From JAERML01 sp035687895 (GTDB lineage: Bacteria; Bacteroidota; Ignavibacteria; UBA10030; UBA6906), in the NCBI GenBank assembly GCA_035687895.1, contig DASRUE010000044.1, forward strand, positions 5,043 through 69,042: a stretch of DNA of 64,000 bases. The letters are read 5' to 3'. Below the pieces are notes generated by a model that did no database searches, was not told the origin of the DNA, and was given only the letters and a program-made list of their open reading frames with translations. Both the position numbers and the translations under genes were made by a program. Below are positions 52,658 to 61,650 of the stretch, piece by piece (position 1 is the first letter of the stretch; each line of letters begins with the position of its first letter).

Positions 52658-54688
52658 ATGATCTTCTCTATGGGTAGTAGAGGTTACAGTAGAAAACTTG
52701 CGATGACGCAAATGGGAGCGGTACTTCTTGTTACGGTGGCCTGCGTATCTGGCGCTCAAGAGAAGCCGCAAACCCTGCAGGTTGATGCGAACACTAATCT
52801 CGCCTCGCTGATACACGATGAGGACACGGATGGTGATCTGCGGATCACAGTAAACGACACCCTCGTTGGAGGCACTGGGCGTGGCGACAAAACATTCAGG
52901 CTCACTCTCACTAATACTCAACTGTTCGAAGTGACCGGCAGGTACCCACTTGCCAATCTCCTGCAGGAACTCAAACTCGCACAAGAGGCCGGGCACGATA
53001 CAACAGAACTGAGGCTGGAAAAGGTTTTCGAGAAACCAGCTGAGCATATTTCAAGAAACATTCGCGACCGGTATTGGGATGGGCTCACGAGACGAATTGA
53101 TGAACAGGGTCTACACAAAATCGTGTCTGATGAGAAAAGCAAAACTGTGGATGGATTTTCGTACCTGTATGTTGCCGCCGCCGACACAGCGGCGTTCAGC
53201 TACTTCGTGGATGTCGGGAGGCGCCATGCGAATTGGAAGCTGAACGTCGTGCGGTTGCCCGAACGCATTACGCCGCAATACGTCCGCAGTCTCAATGGTC
53301 GTCATGGAATTCTTACACTCTCCCTCAAGCGGGGAGGAGGAGACAGCCTGGACGGTGCTCCTTTCGTTGTGCCGGGCGGACGATTCAATGAAATGTACGG
53401 GTGGGACAGCTATTTCATCGTGCTGGGATTGCTGCAGGACGGGCGGATTGAGCTTGCCAAGTCAATGATTGATAATGCGGTGTACGAGATCAACCATTAC
53501 GGCGCCATTCTCAATGCCAACCGGACATACTATCTCACCCGGTCGCAACCTCCGTTCCTTACTTCGATGGCGTCGGAGTGCTACAAACATCTGCCACGAA
53601 ATGAAGCCAATCGAGAATGGTTAAAGACAATTCTCGATGCGGCAATCCACGAATACCATCGCGTGTGGAGTAGCAGCTATCGTTTGACATCGATCGGCCT
53701 CAGTCGCTATTTCGACGCTGGGATTGGTGTCCCGCCGGAAGTTGAACAGGGACATTTCGATGCGGTATTCGCACGGTACGCAAGGAAGCTCGGCATAGGT
53801 GCAGAAGAGATTGAACAGGCGTACCGCTCAGGCACGCTCAAACTTCCAGAACTGGACGAGTATTTTGTACACGACAGATGCATGAGAGAGTCGGGACACG
53901 ACACCAGCTATCGTCTCGAAGCGTGTTGCGCGGATGTGGCTACGGTGGATCTCAATTCCTTGTTGTTCAAGTACGAGATGGATATCGCTGTCCTCATCAA
54001 GCAAGAGTTCGGTGGGACGTTACTCCTCTCAGAGGGAAAAACAGAAAAAGCCTCAACGTGGGCACTGCGCGCAATCAACAGAAGGTTTCGCATGAATAAC
54101 AACCTCTGGGATGAGGGCAAGGGAATGTTTCTGGATTACGACGTTGTTCGAGAGAAAAGGAAAGAGTACGTCAGTGCAACCACCTTCTATCCAATGTGGG
54201 CTATGCTTGCCTCGAGGGAGCAAGTAGATATGCTCGTGAAAAAAGCTCTTCCGCTGTTGGAGATGCCTGGTGGGGTTGTGGCCTCAACAGAACAATCTCG
54301 TGGTCCTGTTTGCCCGGACCGCCCGTTACGGCAATGGGATTATCCCTATGGGTGGGCGCCGCATCAAATGTTAGTGTGGCAGGGCTTGATGAATTACGGA
54401 TACGATAGCATTGCATATCGGCTCATTTATGAATGGCTGTACACCATTGCACGCAACGCGGCGGACTACAACGGAACAGTGACAGAAAAGTATGATGTCG
54501 TGAATCGAACACATCAAGTTTTTGTTGAATATGGAAACGTAGGAACAAAATTCGCGTACATCACGCGTGAAGGATTCGGCTGGACCAACGCCTCCTTTCA
54601 GGTCGGTCTCGCCCTGCTTTCGCCCGCACTCCGTGATAGTCTCAACGATTTGATTCCACCTGAAGTTGTCTTCAAAAGGGAAGGGTGA
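52658..54688 (+). CDS. treA: Periplasmic trehalase (GH37)
   Basis: Hydrolyses trehalose to two glucose. The 676-residue product has a signal peptide (LLVTVACVSGAQ) and then an acidic loop DEDTDGDLRITVND (residues 54-67) that looks like an EF-hand calcium site. The two trehalase signatures are present: PGGRFNEMYGWDSY at 239-252 and QWDYPYGWAP at 559-568; an EFGWTNA-like GFGWTNASF is near the C-terminus. Its export suggests that it handles external or leaked trehalose while the cytoplasmic enzymes make it. The start could also be the ATG at 52703. Confidence 0.93.
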   Translation: MIFSMGSRGYSRKLAMTQMGAVLLVTVACVSGAQEKPQTLQVDANTNLASLIHDEDTDGDLRITVNDTLVGGTGRGDKTFRLTLTNTQLFEVTGRYPLANLLQELKLAQEAGHDTTELRLEKVFEKPAEHISRNIRDRYWDGLTRRIDEQGLHKIVSDEKSKTVDGFSYLYVAAADTAAFSYFVDVGRRHANWKLNVVRLPERITPQYVRSLNGRHGILTLSLKRGGGDSLDGAPFVVPGGRFNEMYGWDSYFIVLGLLQDGRIELAKSMIDNAVYEINHYGAILNANRTYYLTRSQPPFLTSMASECYKHLPRNEANREWLKTILDAAIHEYHRVWSSSYRLTSIGLSRYFDAGIGVPPEVEQGHFDAVFARYARKLGIGAEEIEQAYRSGTLKLPELDEYFVHDRCMRESGHDTSYRLEACCADVATVDLNSLLFKYEMDIAVLIKQEFGGTLLLSEGKTEKASTWALRAINRRFRMNNNLWDEGKGMFLDYDVVREKRKEYVSATTFYPMWAMLASREQVDMLVKKALPLLEMPGGVVASTEQSRGPVCPDRPLRQWDYPYGWAPHQMLVWQGLMNYGYDSIAYRLIYEWLYTIARNAADYNGTVTEKYDVVNRTHQVFVEYGNVGTKFAYITREGFGWTNASFQVGLALLSPALRDSLNDLIPPEVVFKREG

Positions 54689-54732
54689 ACCTATGGCAAC
54701 TGTAGATCTCAGCACGTTCGAAAAAAACATAA

Positions 54733-54888
54733 CTCAATGCCTCCGGGTCCATCGGATCCTGCAAGCATCCCGACGCCGAGGAAGAGCAACAGCACGGGGA
54801 CGCCGAGGTTGTCCGAGAGTTTGGCAATCCCGATGCTGAGGAGGATCAATCCTGACGCGACAAGAAGAACGAGTTCGATGCTGATCAT
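54733..54888 (-). pseudogene. N-terminal fragment of a CPA1 antiporter gene, antisense
   Basis: On the minus strand, 52 codons (ATG at 54888) read ILLSIGIAKLSDNLGVPVLLLFLGVGMLAG, nearly identical in protein to residues 14-45 of the antiporter encoded at 48048. The nucleotides differ at many third positions, so it is a diverged paralogue, not a fresh copy. Similarity stops after GPGGIE and a stop follows 7 codons later. It lies between the trehalase and the methyltransferase gene. Confidence 0.8.
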
Positions 54889-54986
54889 TGTTGTGCTGGT
54901 TTCTTTCTCAAGATAACATGCCTGCGGGAAAAAACAAGGCGTTTGCAAGTCGGAACACTTTTTTCCTTATTTACCACCGACCGGTC

Positions 54987-56015
54987 ATGATCATCAACAT
55001 CTCTCTCTTCGAACGCCTGCTGCACCGTCTTCATCTGCTACCCACGCCGGTCGTTGATGCGTTTGGCAGTGTTGTGTTTGGCAGGGCATTGACGATTGCC
55101 GTTAGGCGCGGCGTGTTTGAAGCACTCGCCCACACCACGCGAATTGCTGAGGAAGTTGCACGAGCCACATCGCTGAGCCTTCAGGGAACAGAACTCCTTC
55201 TTGAGTCATGCGTCGTCGCAGGGTACATCTCTGCAGGGAACGGCCGTTACTCTCTCACGAGCGAGGCCCGGAAGTGGCTTGTGAAGGACTCACCGTTCTT
55301 CCTCGGCAACCTGATCCGCTACTTCGAGACGCTGTATGAACGCTGGGGCTATCTCGAACACTCGCTAGAACACGGCTCTCCTCCCCGAAGATACTATGAG
55401 AAGTTCACGGCCGAGGATTGGAAAATGTATGTGTACGGGATGCGCGACCTTGCCAGACTTCTGATGGATGATGTCATGCGTAAGATGGCCTTGCAGAACA
55501 GAGCTCTCTCGTTGTTGGATCTGGGTGGATCGCACGGGCTGTATGCCATGGAGTGTTGCCGTCGGTACCCGACACTCTCGGCAACAATCATTGATTTCGG
55601 GGAAGCACTTGAACACACGAAAGAGATTGTGGGGCAGGATGGAATGAACGGCCGCGTGCAACTCTGCGCAGCGGATTTCACACAGATCGAACTGCCCCCG
55701 TTACAGGATTGCGTGTTGCTGTTCAATGTCATTCACGGTCTCCGTGATGACGAGAACCGGAGGCTCATCCAACGCGTGCTGAACACATTGAAACCGGGAG
55801 GCAAGCTCTACATTCTCGATCAACTGCGCGAGGAGAGACGACGAACCGGTCTGGCTCAATTCATACCGCTCATGGTGGGATTGAACCTATTGAATGAAAT
55901 CGGCGGGAACACCTACTCATTCGAGCAAGTGAAGGCGTGGTGTGCAGGGGCGGGCAGGGTGAGAAGAATGCGACTGCGCCTTCCCGGGGTGACACTCGTC
56001 GAGGTGGTGATGTAG
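54987..56015 (+). CDS. Winged-helix class I O-methyltransferase-like protein
   Basis: A 342-residue SAM-dependent methyltransferase of the acetylserotonin-O-methyltransferase layout. An N-terminal winged-helix dimerisation domain (FEALAHTTRIAEEVARATSLSLQGTELLLESCVVAGYI...YSLTSEAR) precedes the Rossmann domain with motif I LSLLDLGGSHGLYAMECCRRYP and LLFNVIHGLRDDENRRL. This layout is used for small phenolic, polyketide or carotenoid substrates; the substrate here is unknown. The ATG at 54987 is chosen because the longer frame upstream overlaps the antisense fragment and has no domain. No clear ribosome binding site is seen. Confidence 0.82.
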   Translation: MIINISLFERLLHRLHLLPTPVVDAFGSVVFGRALTIAVRRGVFEALAHTTRIAEEVARATSLSLQGTELLLESCVVAGYISAGNGRYSLTSEARKWLVKDSPFFLGNLIRYFETLYERWGYLEHSLEHGSPPRRYYEKFTAEDWKMYVYGMRDLARLLMDDVMRKMALQNRALSLLDLGGSHGLYAMECCRRYPTLSATIIDFGEALEHTKEIVGQDGMNGRVQLCAADFTQIELPPLQDCVLLFNVIHGLRDDENRRLIQRVLNTLKPGGKLYILDQLREERRRTGLAQFIPLMVGLNLLNEIGGNTYSFEQVKAWCAGAGRVRRMRLRLPGVTLVEVVM

Positions 56016-56025
56016 CAGCCTATTG

Positions 56026-57852
56026 TCACCGGATTTCCAACTGTTGTTCGATTCTTGTTGAACCCGCCTTGAGCCGGACCAGGTAGATACCCGGTGTCAC
56101 TCCCTCCCCCAATGCAACAATGTACGTTCCTCCCTGTTGAATCTCTTGAGCATACGTTGCTGCCAATCCTTCGCTTGAGTCGCTGCGTATGCGGAGCAGT
56201 TCGAGAGAAACAAACATCCTGCCGGCGAGCTTGTATGCGATCAACGTCCCTCCGCGGTCTGACGGAGAAACTGATGCCGACAGACTGGTGAAGTTCGAGA
56301 GCTTGCCGCTTAACTCCACCATTTCTCTGATGACAGCAGTCCCGGTATTGGATGGTGAACTTTCGTTGTTTCCTTTGTCAAACGCAGTTACGGCATAATA
56401 GTAGCGCACAGCGCCGGGAGATTTGAGAGTATCCACAAAGTTGTTGAGTGATGAAGACGTCATCGCTGTGATGCTTGCAGGTTCGTCCACGGCGATCTTT
56501 GGTGAAGGCGAGCGGTAGATGTTGTAGAAGCGGGCTGTGTCGTGATCTCTTGCCGGAGGTGGCGGCGTCCATTCCAAATGGAACACTCCCGGAGCAATCT
56601 CCGCGACCGCAAGATTCTGTGGCTGGAGTGGGGGAATAGGATCCTTCCACGGCATCGGTGGGATGTTCGCGGGCGAAACATACCGTCCTTGAAGTACGTT
56701 GAAGTCTTTGATATGTTCGTAGCGAAAGAATGCTTGTCCGTCGAGTCCAACCGCCCGGACGGTATCGATCTCCTCGGCTATCTCTTCGAGTACTTCGGGT
56801 TTGTAGGCCCCAATGCCTGCGTACACGTGCCGCCCGGTGGCGCTCGTTCTCCATTGTCTCGCCAGCTCAGCGAAATCCGGGTCGTCTGTGGATTCGCCGA
56901 GGTTCCAGTAGATTTGAGGAACGAGGTAGTCTTGTTTTTTATTGCGGAGCCAGCCCTGAGAGTCCTGGTAGTAAGAATGATACGCACCCCACTTCCGCTC
57001 TCCCGACCCCACGCTGAAGACCCCGAGAGGTGCGGATCCTATCTTGAGCATCGGTTTCATTGCAGTGGCAGCGTCATAAAACTCAGCAATGAACCGATCG
57101 ATGTTTGCACGACGCCAATCGTCGCGGTTCATTCCGTTCCCGTATCGACGGAATGATTCTGCGTCCGGGAACTCTCTTCCCGGGTAGCGGACGAAATCGA
57201 AATGCATCCCGTCGATATTGTACCGGCGCGCGAGTTCCAGGGAGACACGGAGCAAGTAGTTGCGGACATCGGGAATGCCGGGGTCAAGCCAGCCCTCACC
57301 GTCCTGTTCAACAATCCACTCTGGATGTGAGCGGACAGGATGCTGCGGTGAACTCATTGCAACCACTCCTGGTCCTCGCACTTTGTAGACGTTGAACCAG
57401 GCGTGAAGCTCCATGCCGGCGGCATGTGCTTCAGCCAGAAGAAACGCCAGCGGATCCCAACCTGGATCTCTACCGAGCGATCCGGTCAGGTTCTCAGCCC
57501 ATGGCTCGTAGCTTGATCTGTAGTACGCATCGCCGCGTGCCCGGGTCTGAAAGAAAATGGTGTTGAAGTTTGCAGCTTTTAGCTCTGCCACCATGCGTCG
57601 CAAGGACGCTTGCTGCTCGTCTTTGTCATAGGTCTTGGGCCAATCCAATCCAGCGGCAGTTGTAATCCACACGGCACGCACTTCCCGTTTGGGTGAGGGG
57701 ACCTGTTGCGATTGCGCGCGAACGAATGATGCAAAAAGGAAAGTGACGAGAAGAACCGTTAACCGTGGGAGCAAGGAAATTATGAGGTGAATGAACAAAG
57801 AATGCTGGCAAAATATATGCACCTGGATGGCGAGAAGCAATAGGGTTCGCAC
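56026..57852 (-). CDS. Family-10-like glycosidase (GHL10/DUF187) with Fn3 and T9SS-like tail
   Basis: A 608-residue exported protein. After the signal peptide (LTVLLVTFLFASFVRAQ) the GHL10 TIM barrel covers about residues 55-405 (REVRAVWITTAAGLDWP, FNTIFFQTRARGDAYY, HAWFNVYKV, IDGMHFDFVRYP, DYLVPQIYWN). An Fn3-like domain (LEWTPPPPARDHDTARFYNIYRS) follows at about 410-515, and the last 80 residues, ending GIYLVRLKAG plus about 11 more, look like a type IX secretion sorting domain. Related proteins cleave glycans, but the substrate is unknown. The start is uncertain: GTG at 57852 has GAGGA too close, so a TTG a few codons in is possible. Confidence 0.83.
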   Translation of the reverse strand: MRTLLLLAIQVHIFCQHSLFIHLIISLLPRLTVLLVTFLFASFVRAQSQQVPSPKREVRAVWITTAAGLDWPKTYDKDEQQASLRRMVAELKAANFNTIFFQTRARGDAYYRSSYEPWAENLTGSLGRDPGWDPLAFLLAEAHAAGMELHAWFNVYKVRGPGVVAMSSPQHPVRSHPEWIVEQDGEGWLDPGIPDVRNYLLRVSLELARRYNIDGMHFDFVRYPGREFPDAESFRRYGNGMNRDDWRRANIDRFIAEFYDAATAMKPMLKIGSAPLGVFSVGSGERKWGAYHSYYQDSQGWLRNKKQDYLVPQIYWNLGESTDDPDFAELARQWRTSATGRHVYAGIGAYKPEVLEEIAEEIDTVRAVGLDGQAFFRYEHIKDFNVLQGRYVSPANIPPMPWKDPIPPLQPQNLAVAEIAPGVFHLEWTPPPPARDHDTARFYNIYRSPSPKIAVDEPASITAMTSSSLNNFVDTLKSPGAVRYYYAVTAFDKGNNESSPSNTGTAVIREMVELSGKLSNFTSLSASVSPSDRGGTLIAYKLAGRMFVSLELLRIRSDSSEGLAATYAQEIQQGGTYIVALGEGVTPGIYLVRLKAGSTRIEQQLEIR

Positions 57853-57867
57853 TCCTCAGTGAGTTCG

Positions 57868-57898
57868 TTGAATCTCACGCGCGACCTGAGTATATTGA
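57868..57898 (+). promoter_or_regulatory. Bacteroidota-type promoter for radA
   Basis: TTG at 57868-57870, 20-nt spacer, TATATTGA at 57891-57898, only 10 bp before the radA ATG, implying a very short leader or a leaderless-like transcript. Confidence 0.55.
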
Positions 57899-57907
57899 TT
57901 CGTCCTC

Positions 57908-59281
57908 ATGAAGAAGATCCACACCAAATACGTCTGCCAGTCCTGTGCCTACGAATCGCCCCGATGGATTGGGAAATGCCCCAACTGCGGAGAGTGGAAT
58001 TCCTTTGTCGAAGAACTGTCAGCCAAGGTATCGCGGTCAAGTCGTTCAGTGGTGGTAAAGGGTGCAGCAGGGCCGATCTCAATCGACGAGGTAAGCCTCG
58101 CAGCGGAGCCGCGAACCGCGACGCACCTTCCTGAATTGGACAGAGTCTTGGGTGGCGGCATTGTCCCCGGCTCAGTGGTATTGATCGGAGGCGAGCCCGG
58201 TATTGGCAAGTCAACTTTGATGATGCAGATGGCGTCGTCCCTTGGCGAAAGCGTCGTTCTCTATGTTACCGGTGAAGAGTCCGTCAACCAGATCAAGCTC
58301 CGCGCGAATCGCTTGGAGCGAAAGCCATCCAGAAAACTCCTGTTGCTTGCTGAGACCAACCTTGATGTGATTGATGCGCTCCTGGAAAAGAACACCCCCG
58401 ATATCATCATCGTGGATTCGATCCAGACTATGTTCCGTCCTGACATGGAAAGCGCACCCGGGACTGTCAGCCAGGTGCGCGAAGCGACAGCCCAGTTCAT
58501 GCGGTATGCAAAAACGCGTGACATTCCGGTGTTCCTCGTCGGTCATGTGACGAAAGAAGGAGTGATAGCCGGTCCGAAGGTAGTGGAGCATATGGTTGAT
58601 GCTGTGCTCCAGTTTGAAGGGGAGCGCCATTACTCTTACCGAATTCTCCGCGCTATGAAAAACAGGTTCGGCTCGACCAATGAGATCGGTGTGTTTGAAA
58701 TGCACGATGGAGGTCTGCGCGAAGTATCGAACCCGTCGGAGGTCTTTCTGTCTGAACGAAGGTCCGGCACCTCAGGCTCCGCGGTTGTGGCTAGCATCGA
58801 GGGGACAAGGCCGCTGCTGTTGGAGGTGCAGGCCCTGGTTGCACCCACCAGTTACGGGGTCCCGCAGAGAACCTCGACCGGTTATGACTCCAAACGTCTT
58901 CAGATGCTTCTGGCCGTTCTGGAAAAGAGGGCTGGCCTGCACGTAGGACAATTCGATGTGTTCGTAAATGTTGCCGGAGGAGTGAGAGTGGAAGAGCCTG
59001 CCGTTGACTTGGGGATGGCTCTCTCAATTGTGTCCAGCCTGCGTGATGTTCCCGTGGACCCATACACCGTGGTGGTTGGTGAAGTGGGGTTGGGGGGAGA
59101 AATCAGGACAATCCACCAGATTGAGAAGCGGATCGGTGAAGCCAGGAAGCTCGGCTTTACAAGGCTGATCCTCCCGCGGAACAACTTGAAAGGCGTCCGA
59201 CGGAACGGTGACATGACATTGACCGAAGTGGAGACGCTTGACCAGGCAATTGCAGCACTCTCCACGCGTTCCCCAACTTGA
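57908..59281 (+). CDS. radA: DNA repair protein RadA
   Basis: A RecA-like branch-migration ATPase acting in recombinational repair. The 457-residue protein has an N-terminal C4 zinc finger (CQSCAYESPRWIGKCPNC), Walker A GGEPGIGKST (about residue 97), Walker B IIIVDSIQT, the RadA-specific KNRFG motif (about residue 255) and a C-terminal Lon-protease-like domain (GGVRVEEPAVDLGMALSI) without protease activity in known members. It has its own promoter and is coupled to or overlaps the next reading frame. Confidence 0.97.
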   Translation: MKKIHTKYVCQSCAYESPRWIGKCPNCGEWNSFVEELSAKVSRSSRSVVVKGAAGPISIDEVSLAAEPRTATHLPELDRVLGGGIVPGSVVLIGGEPGIGKSTLMMQMASSLGESVVLYVTGEESVNQIKLRANRLERKPSRKLLLLAETNLDVIDALLEKNTPDIIIVDSIQTMFRPDMESAPGTVSQVREATAQFMRYAKTRDIPVFLVGHVTKEGVIAGPKVVEHMVDAVLQFEGERHYSYRILRAMKNRFGSTNEIGVFEMHDGGLREVSNPSEVFLSERRSGTSGSAVVASIEGTRPLLLEVQALVAPTSYGVPQRTSTGYDSKRLQMLLAVLEKRAGLHVGQFDVFVNVAGGVRVEEPAVDLGMALSIVSSLRDVPVDPYTVVVGEVGLGGEIRTIHQIEKRIGEARKLGFTRLILPRNNLKGVRRNGDMTLTEVETLDQAIAALSTRSPT

Positions 59282-59307
59282 CGAGCCCCTCTGCTGGTTC
59301 CGCAGCC

Positions 59308-60654
59308 ATGAATGTCCTCATAACAGTCGATGCCGTGGTGACGATGGATCCCGCGCGTAGGGTTGTGCAGGGAGGAGGCATCATTGTGAAAGGGAACAGA
59401 ATTGACCGGGTTCTGACGCAAGCAGAATTGGGTGCGATGGCTCCATTTGAAGGCGAGGTAACACGCGCGTCCGGGTGTGTCGCGATCCCGGGATTTGTCC
59501 AGACCCACATTCATCTGTGCCAGAGCCTATTTCGTGGGCTCGCCGATGACCTCGAGTTGTTGGACTGGCTGAAGCTCCGAATCTTTCCATTCGAGGCTGC
59601 TCACAACAGCCGCTCAATGCGAGTTTCCGCCCAGGCTGGTATCGCAGAGTTGCTTCGTTCCGGCACAACAACGATCATGGACATGGGAAGCATCCACTAC
59701 GAAGAGGAGATCGTCGCGGCGATCAGCGAGAGCGGGATCCGCGCCTTCGTTGGCAAAGCGATGATGGATGAGAACACGCTCCACCCTTCCTTCAAGGAAT
59801 CAACCAAGGATGCGCTTTCTTCGACGCTACAGCAGGCACAGCAGTGGCACAATGCTGCTGACGGTCGGATACGGTATGCCGTTGCTCCGCGGTTCGTCCT
59901 CTCTTGTACTGATGAGCTTCTCACGCAAGCCTATGAAATGACGGGAGATTTTCCGGGCATGTTGTTCCACACGCATGCAGCCGAAAACCGGCATGAAATG
60001 AACTCTGTCCGGCAGAGATGCGGTATGGATAACGTGGAGTTCTTCGAATCGCTCGGAATCCTCCGGGCGAATACCTGCCTTGCTCATTGCATTTGGTTGA
60101 ATGATCGCGAGGTCGACCTTATTTCGAAACGCCGGGCGAAGGTGGTTCACTGCCCGTCGTCAAACCTCAAGCTCGGGTCGGGGATAGCAAATGTTCCGCG
60201 ACTTCTTCAGAAGGGCATCACGGTGTCCCTTGGTGCCGATGGGGCGCCATGCAACAATACACTGGATATGTTCCGCGAGATGCGGTTGGCAGCACTGCTC
60301 CAAAAGCCGCAGCACGGCCCACGTGCAATGGAAGTGAAGACTGTGCTCGAGCTGGCAACGCTTGGTGGAGCGAAGACTCTTGGAATGGATGACGAGATCG
60401 GGAGCATTGAACCGGGAAAGAAAGCAGACATCGTGCTATTGGACCTTCATAGAGTATGGAATCAATATGCTGATCCATCCCCCGAACATGTCTACTCCAC
60501 AATTGTATACTCGTGTTCTCCTGAGAACGTCCGTTCGGTGATGATTGACGGAAAATGGGTGTATTGTGAAGGCGCGCAGGTCACGCTCGACGAGGGGGCG
60601 ATTGTTGGCGGTGCCCGAGAGGAACTTCGTCGTCTTCTGGGTCGTGTACGATGA
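59308..60654 (+). CDS. Amidohydrolase, MTA/SAH or 5'-deoxyadenosine deaminase type
   Basis: A 448-residue metal-dependent deaminase of the AtzA/TrzN-MtaD group. Metal and catalytic motifs are QTHIHLCQSLFRGLADD (HxH), FHTHAAENRHEM, LAHCIWLNDREV, HCPSSNLKLGSG and LGADGAPCNNTLDMFREMR (Asp ligand). In the family these enzymes deaminate methylthioadenosine, S-adenosylhomocysteine or related nucleosides; the exact substrate cannot be fixed by eye. The ATG at 59308 starts the conserved N-terminus; a TTG at 59278 would overlap radA. Its stop overlaps the PQ-loop ATG. Confidence 0.88.
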   Translation: MNVLITVDAVVTMDPARRVVQGGGIIVKGNRIDRVLTQAELGAMAPFEGEVTRASGCVAIPGFVQTHIHLCQSLFRGLADDLELLDWLKLRIFPFEAAHNSRSMRVSAQAGIAELLRSGTTTIMDMGSIHYEEEIVAAISESGIRAFVGKAMMDENTLHPSFKESTKDALSSTLQQAQQWHNAADGRIRYAVAPRFVLSCTDELLTQAYEMTGDFPGMLFHTHAAENRHEMNSVRQRCGMDNVEFFESLGILRANTCLAHCIWLNDREVDLISKRRAKVVHCPSSNLKLGSGIANVPRLLQKGITVSLGADGAPCNNTLDMFREMRLAALLQKPQHGPRAMEVKTVLELATLGGAKTLGMDDEIGSIEPGKKADIVLLDLHRVWNQYADPSPEHVYSTIVYSCSPENVRSVMIDGKWVYCEGAQVTLDEGAIVGGAREELRRLLGRVR

Positions 60655-60907
60655 CAACTGAACGGATTGGCTATGCCGGTGTTATTGCCCTAGCACTTGC
60701 GTGGGTGCGGCAATCAATGGAGACGATCAGAGCCGGCCGCTGCGATATGTGGCGCTTGGATTTCTTCTCCTTGGCGCACTGGGGTCCGGCTCGCTCATGT
60801 GCTACGCACTTCTCCATGACGACATAGTATTCTCGATCCTGAACGGCCTTACAACTCTAGGCAGTCTTATCAATCTCTACTATAAACTGTTTCCCCGAAC
60901 CTCATGA
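60651..60907 (+). pseudogene. PQ-loop/SemiSWEET-like (LAB_N-type) membrane protein gene with frameshift
   Basis: Two frames join into one small PQ-loop protein of about 85 residues. From the ATG at 60651 (overlapping the amidohydrolase stop): MTTERIGYAGVIALALAWV, then QSMETIRAGRCDM. After about 60750 the sense continues in another frame: ALGFLLLGALGSGSLMCYALL, HDDIVFSILNGLTTLGSL, INLYYKLFPR, ending at 60907. One base appears missing between about 60745 and 60765. The PQ motif of TM1 reads RQ here. Overlaps with both neighbours are intact, suggesting a recent mutation or a sequencing error. Confidence 0.65.
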
Positions 60908-61497
60908 AGCAACTCCTTCTTGCGACCAGAAACAAAGATAAGGTAAGTGAGCTGCACTCACTCTTGGTGGACGCTGATAGTGAGCTCTTGACATTAGATG
61001 AGTTCCCGCAGATAGGTGAGACTGTCGAAGATGGTGAAACGCTGGAGGAGAACGCCGTGAAGAAAGCTCGCGAGACCTTTCAAGTAGCAAACATCCCCAC
61101 CATTGCAGATGATTCAGGACTGGAAGTGTACTATCTCAACAACGAACCAGGCGTGTATTCTTCTCGCTATGCCGGTCCAAGGGCAACCTATTCGGACAAC
61201 TGCAAGAAGCTGCTCAAAAAACTGCGGGGCGTTCCGCCCCGCCGACGTGCGGCACGGTTTCGATGCGTGATTGCGTTCATGCCGACTGATGGTGTTGTGC
61301 GAACAGTGGAAGGCATCTGCCAAGGAGTGATTACCGAAATCCCTCGTGGAGAAAACGGGTTCGGGTATGATCCGATCTTCGTTCCGACCGGGCATTCCAA
61401 GACCTTGGCTGAAATGTCTACGGCATTAAAGAATACGTTGAGTCATCGAGCCAAAGCCATTCAAAACATTAGACCGATTCTTCGGCAACTCCTCTAG
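60904..61497 (+). CDS. rdgB: XTP/dITP diphosphatase (RdgB/HAM1)
   Basis: Cleans non-canonical purine triphosphates such as ITP, dITP and XTP from the nucleotide pool by hydrolysis to monophosphates. The 197-residue protein has the N-terminal LATRNKDKVSEL, VEDGETLEENAVKKAR, ADDSGLEVYYL (catalytic Asp), GENGFGYDPIFV and SHRAKAI motifs of the family. The ATG overlaps the stop of the PQ-loop frame (ATGA), so it depends on that gene for coupled translation or initiates alone; no clear ribosome binding site is seen. Confidence 0.96.
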   Translation: MKQLLLATRNKDKVSELHSLLVDADSELLTLDEFPQIGETVEDGETLEENAVKKARETFQVANIPTIADDSGLEVYYLNNEPGVYSSRYAGPRATYSDNCKKLLKKLRGVPPRRRAARFRCVIAFMPTDGVVRTVEGICQGVITEIPRGENGFGYDPIFVPTGHSKTLAEMSTALKNTLSHRAKAIQNIRPILRQLL

Positions 61498-61576
61498 CCT
61501 TCCGCTGACTCCGACTGCTGGGATTCGATGGCTCCACTTTTTCATCATGTTGATTCTCATAATCCTCCAACAAAGG

Positions 61577-61607
61577 TTGAAATTTCACTGTGGTGTTCTT
61601 ATCTTGT
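61577..61607 (+). promoter_or_regulatory. Bacteroidota-type promoter for the DUF4905 gene
   Basis: TTG at 61577-61579, 20-nt spacer, TATCTTGT at 61600-61607, about 44 bp before the ATG at 61651. Confidence 0.6.
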
Positions 61608-61650
61608 TCAAAGAATTTAGCGAAACGAAGGCGCCATCCAAGAGCCATTA

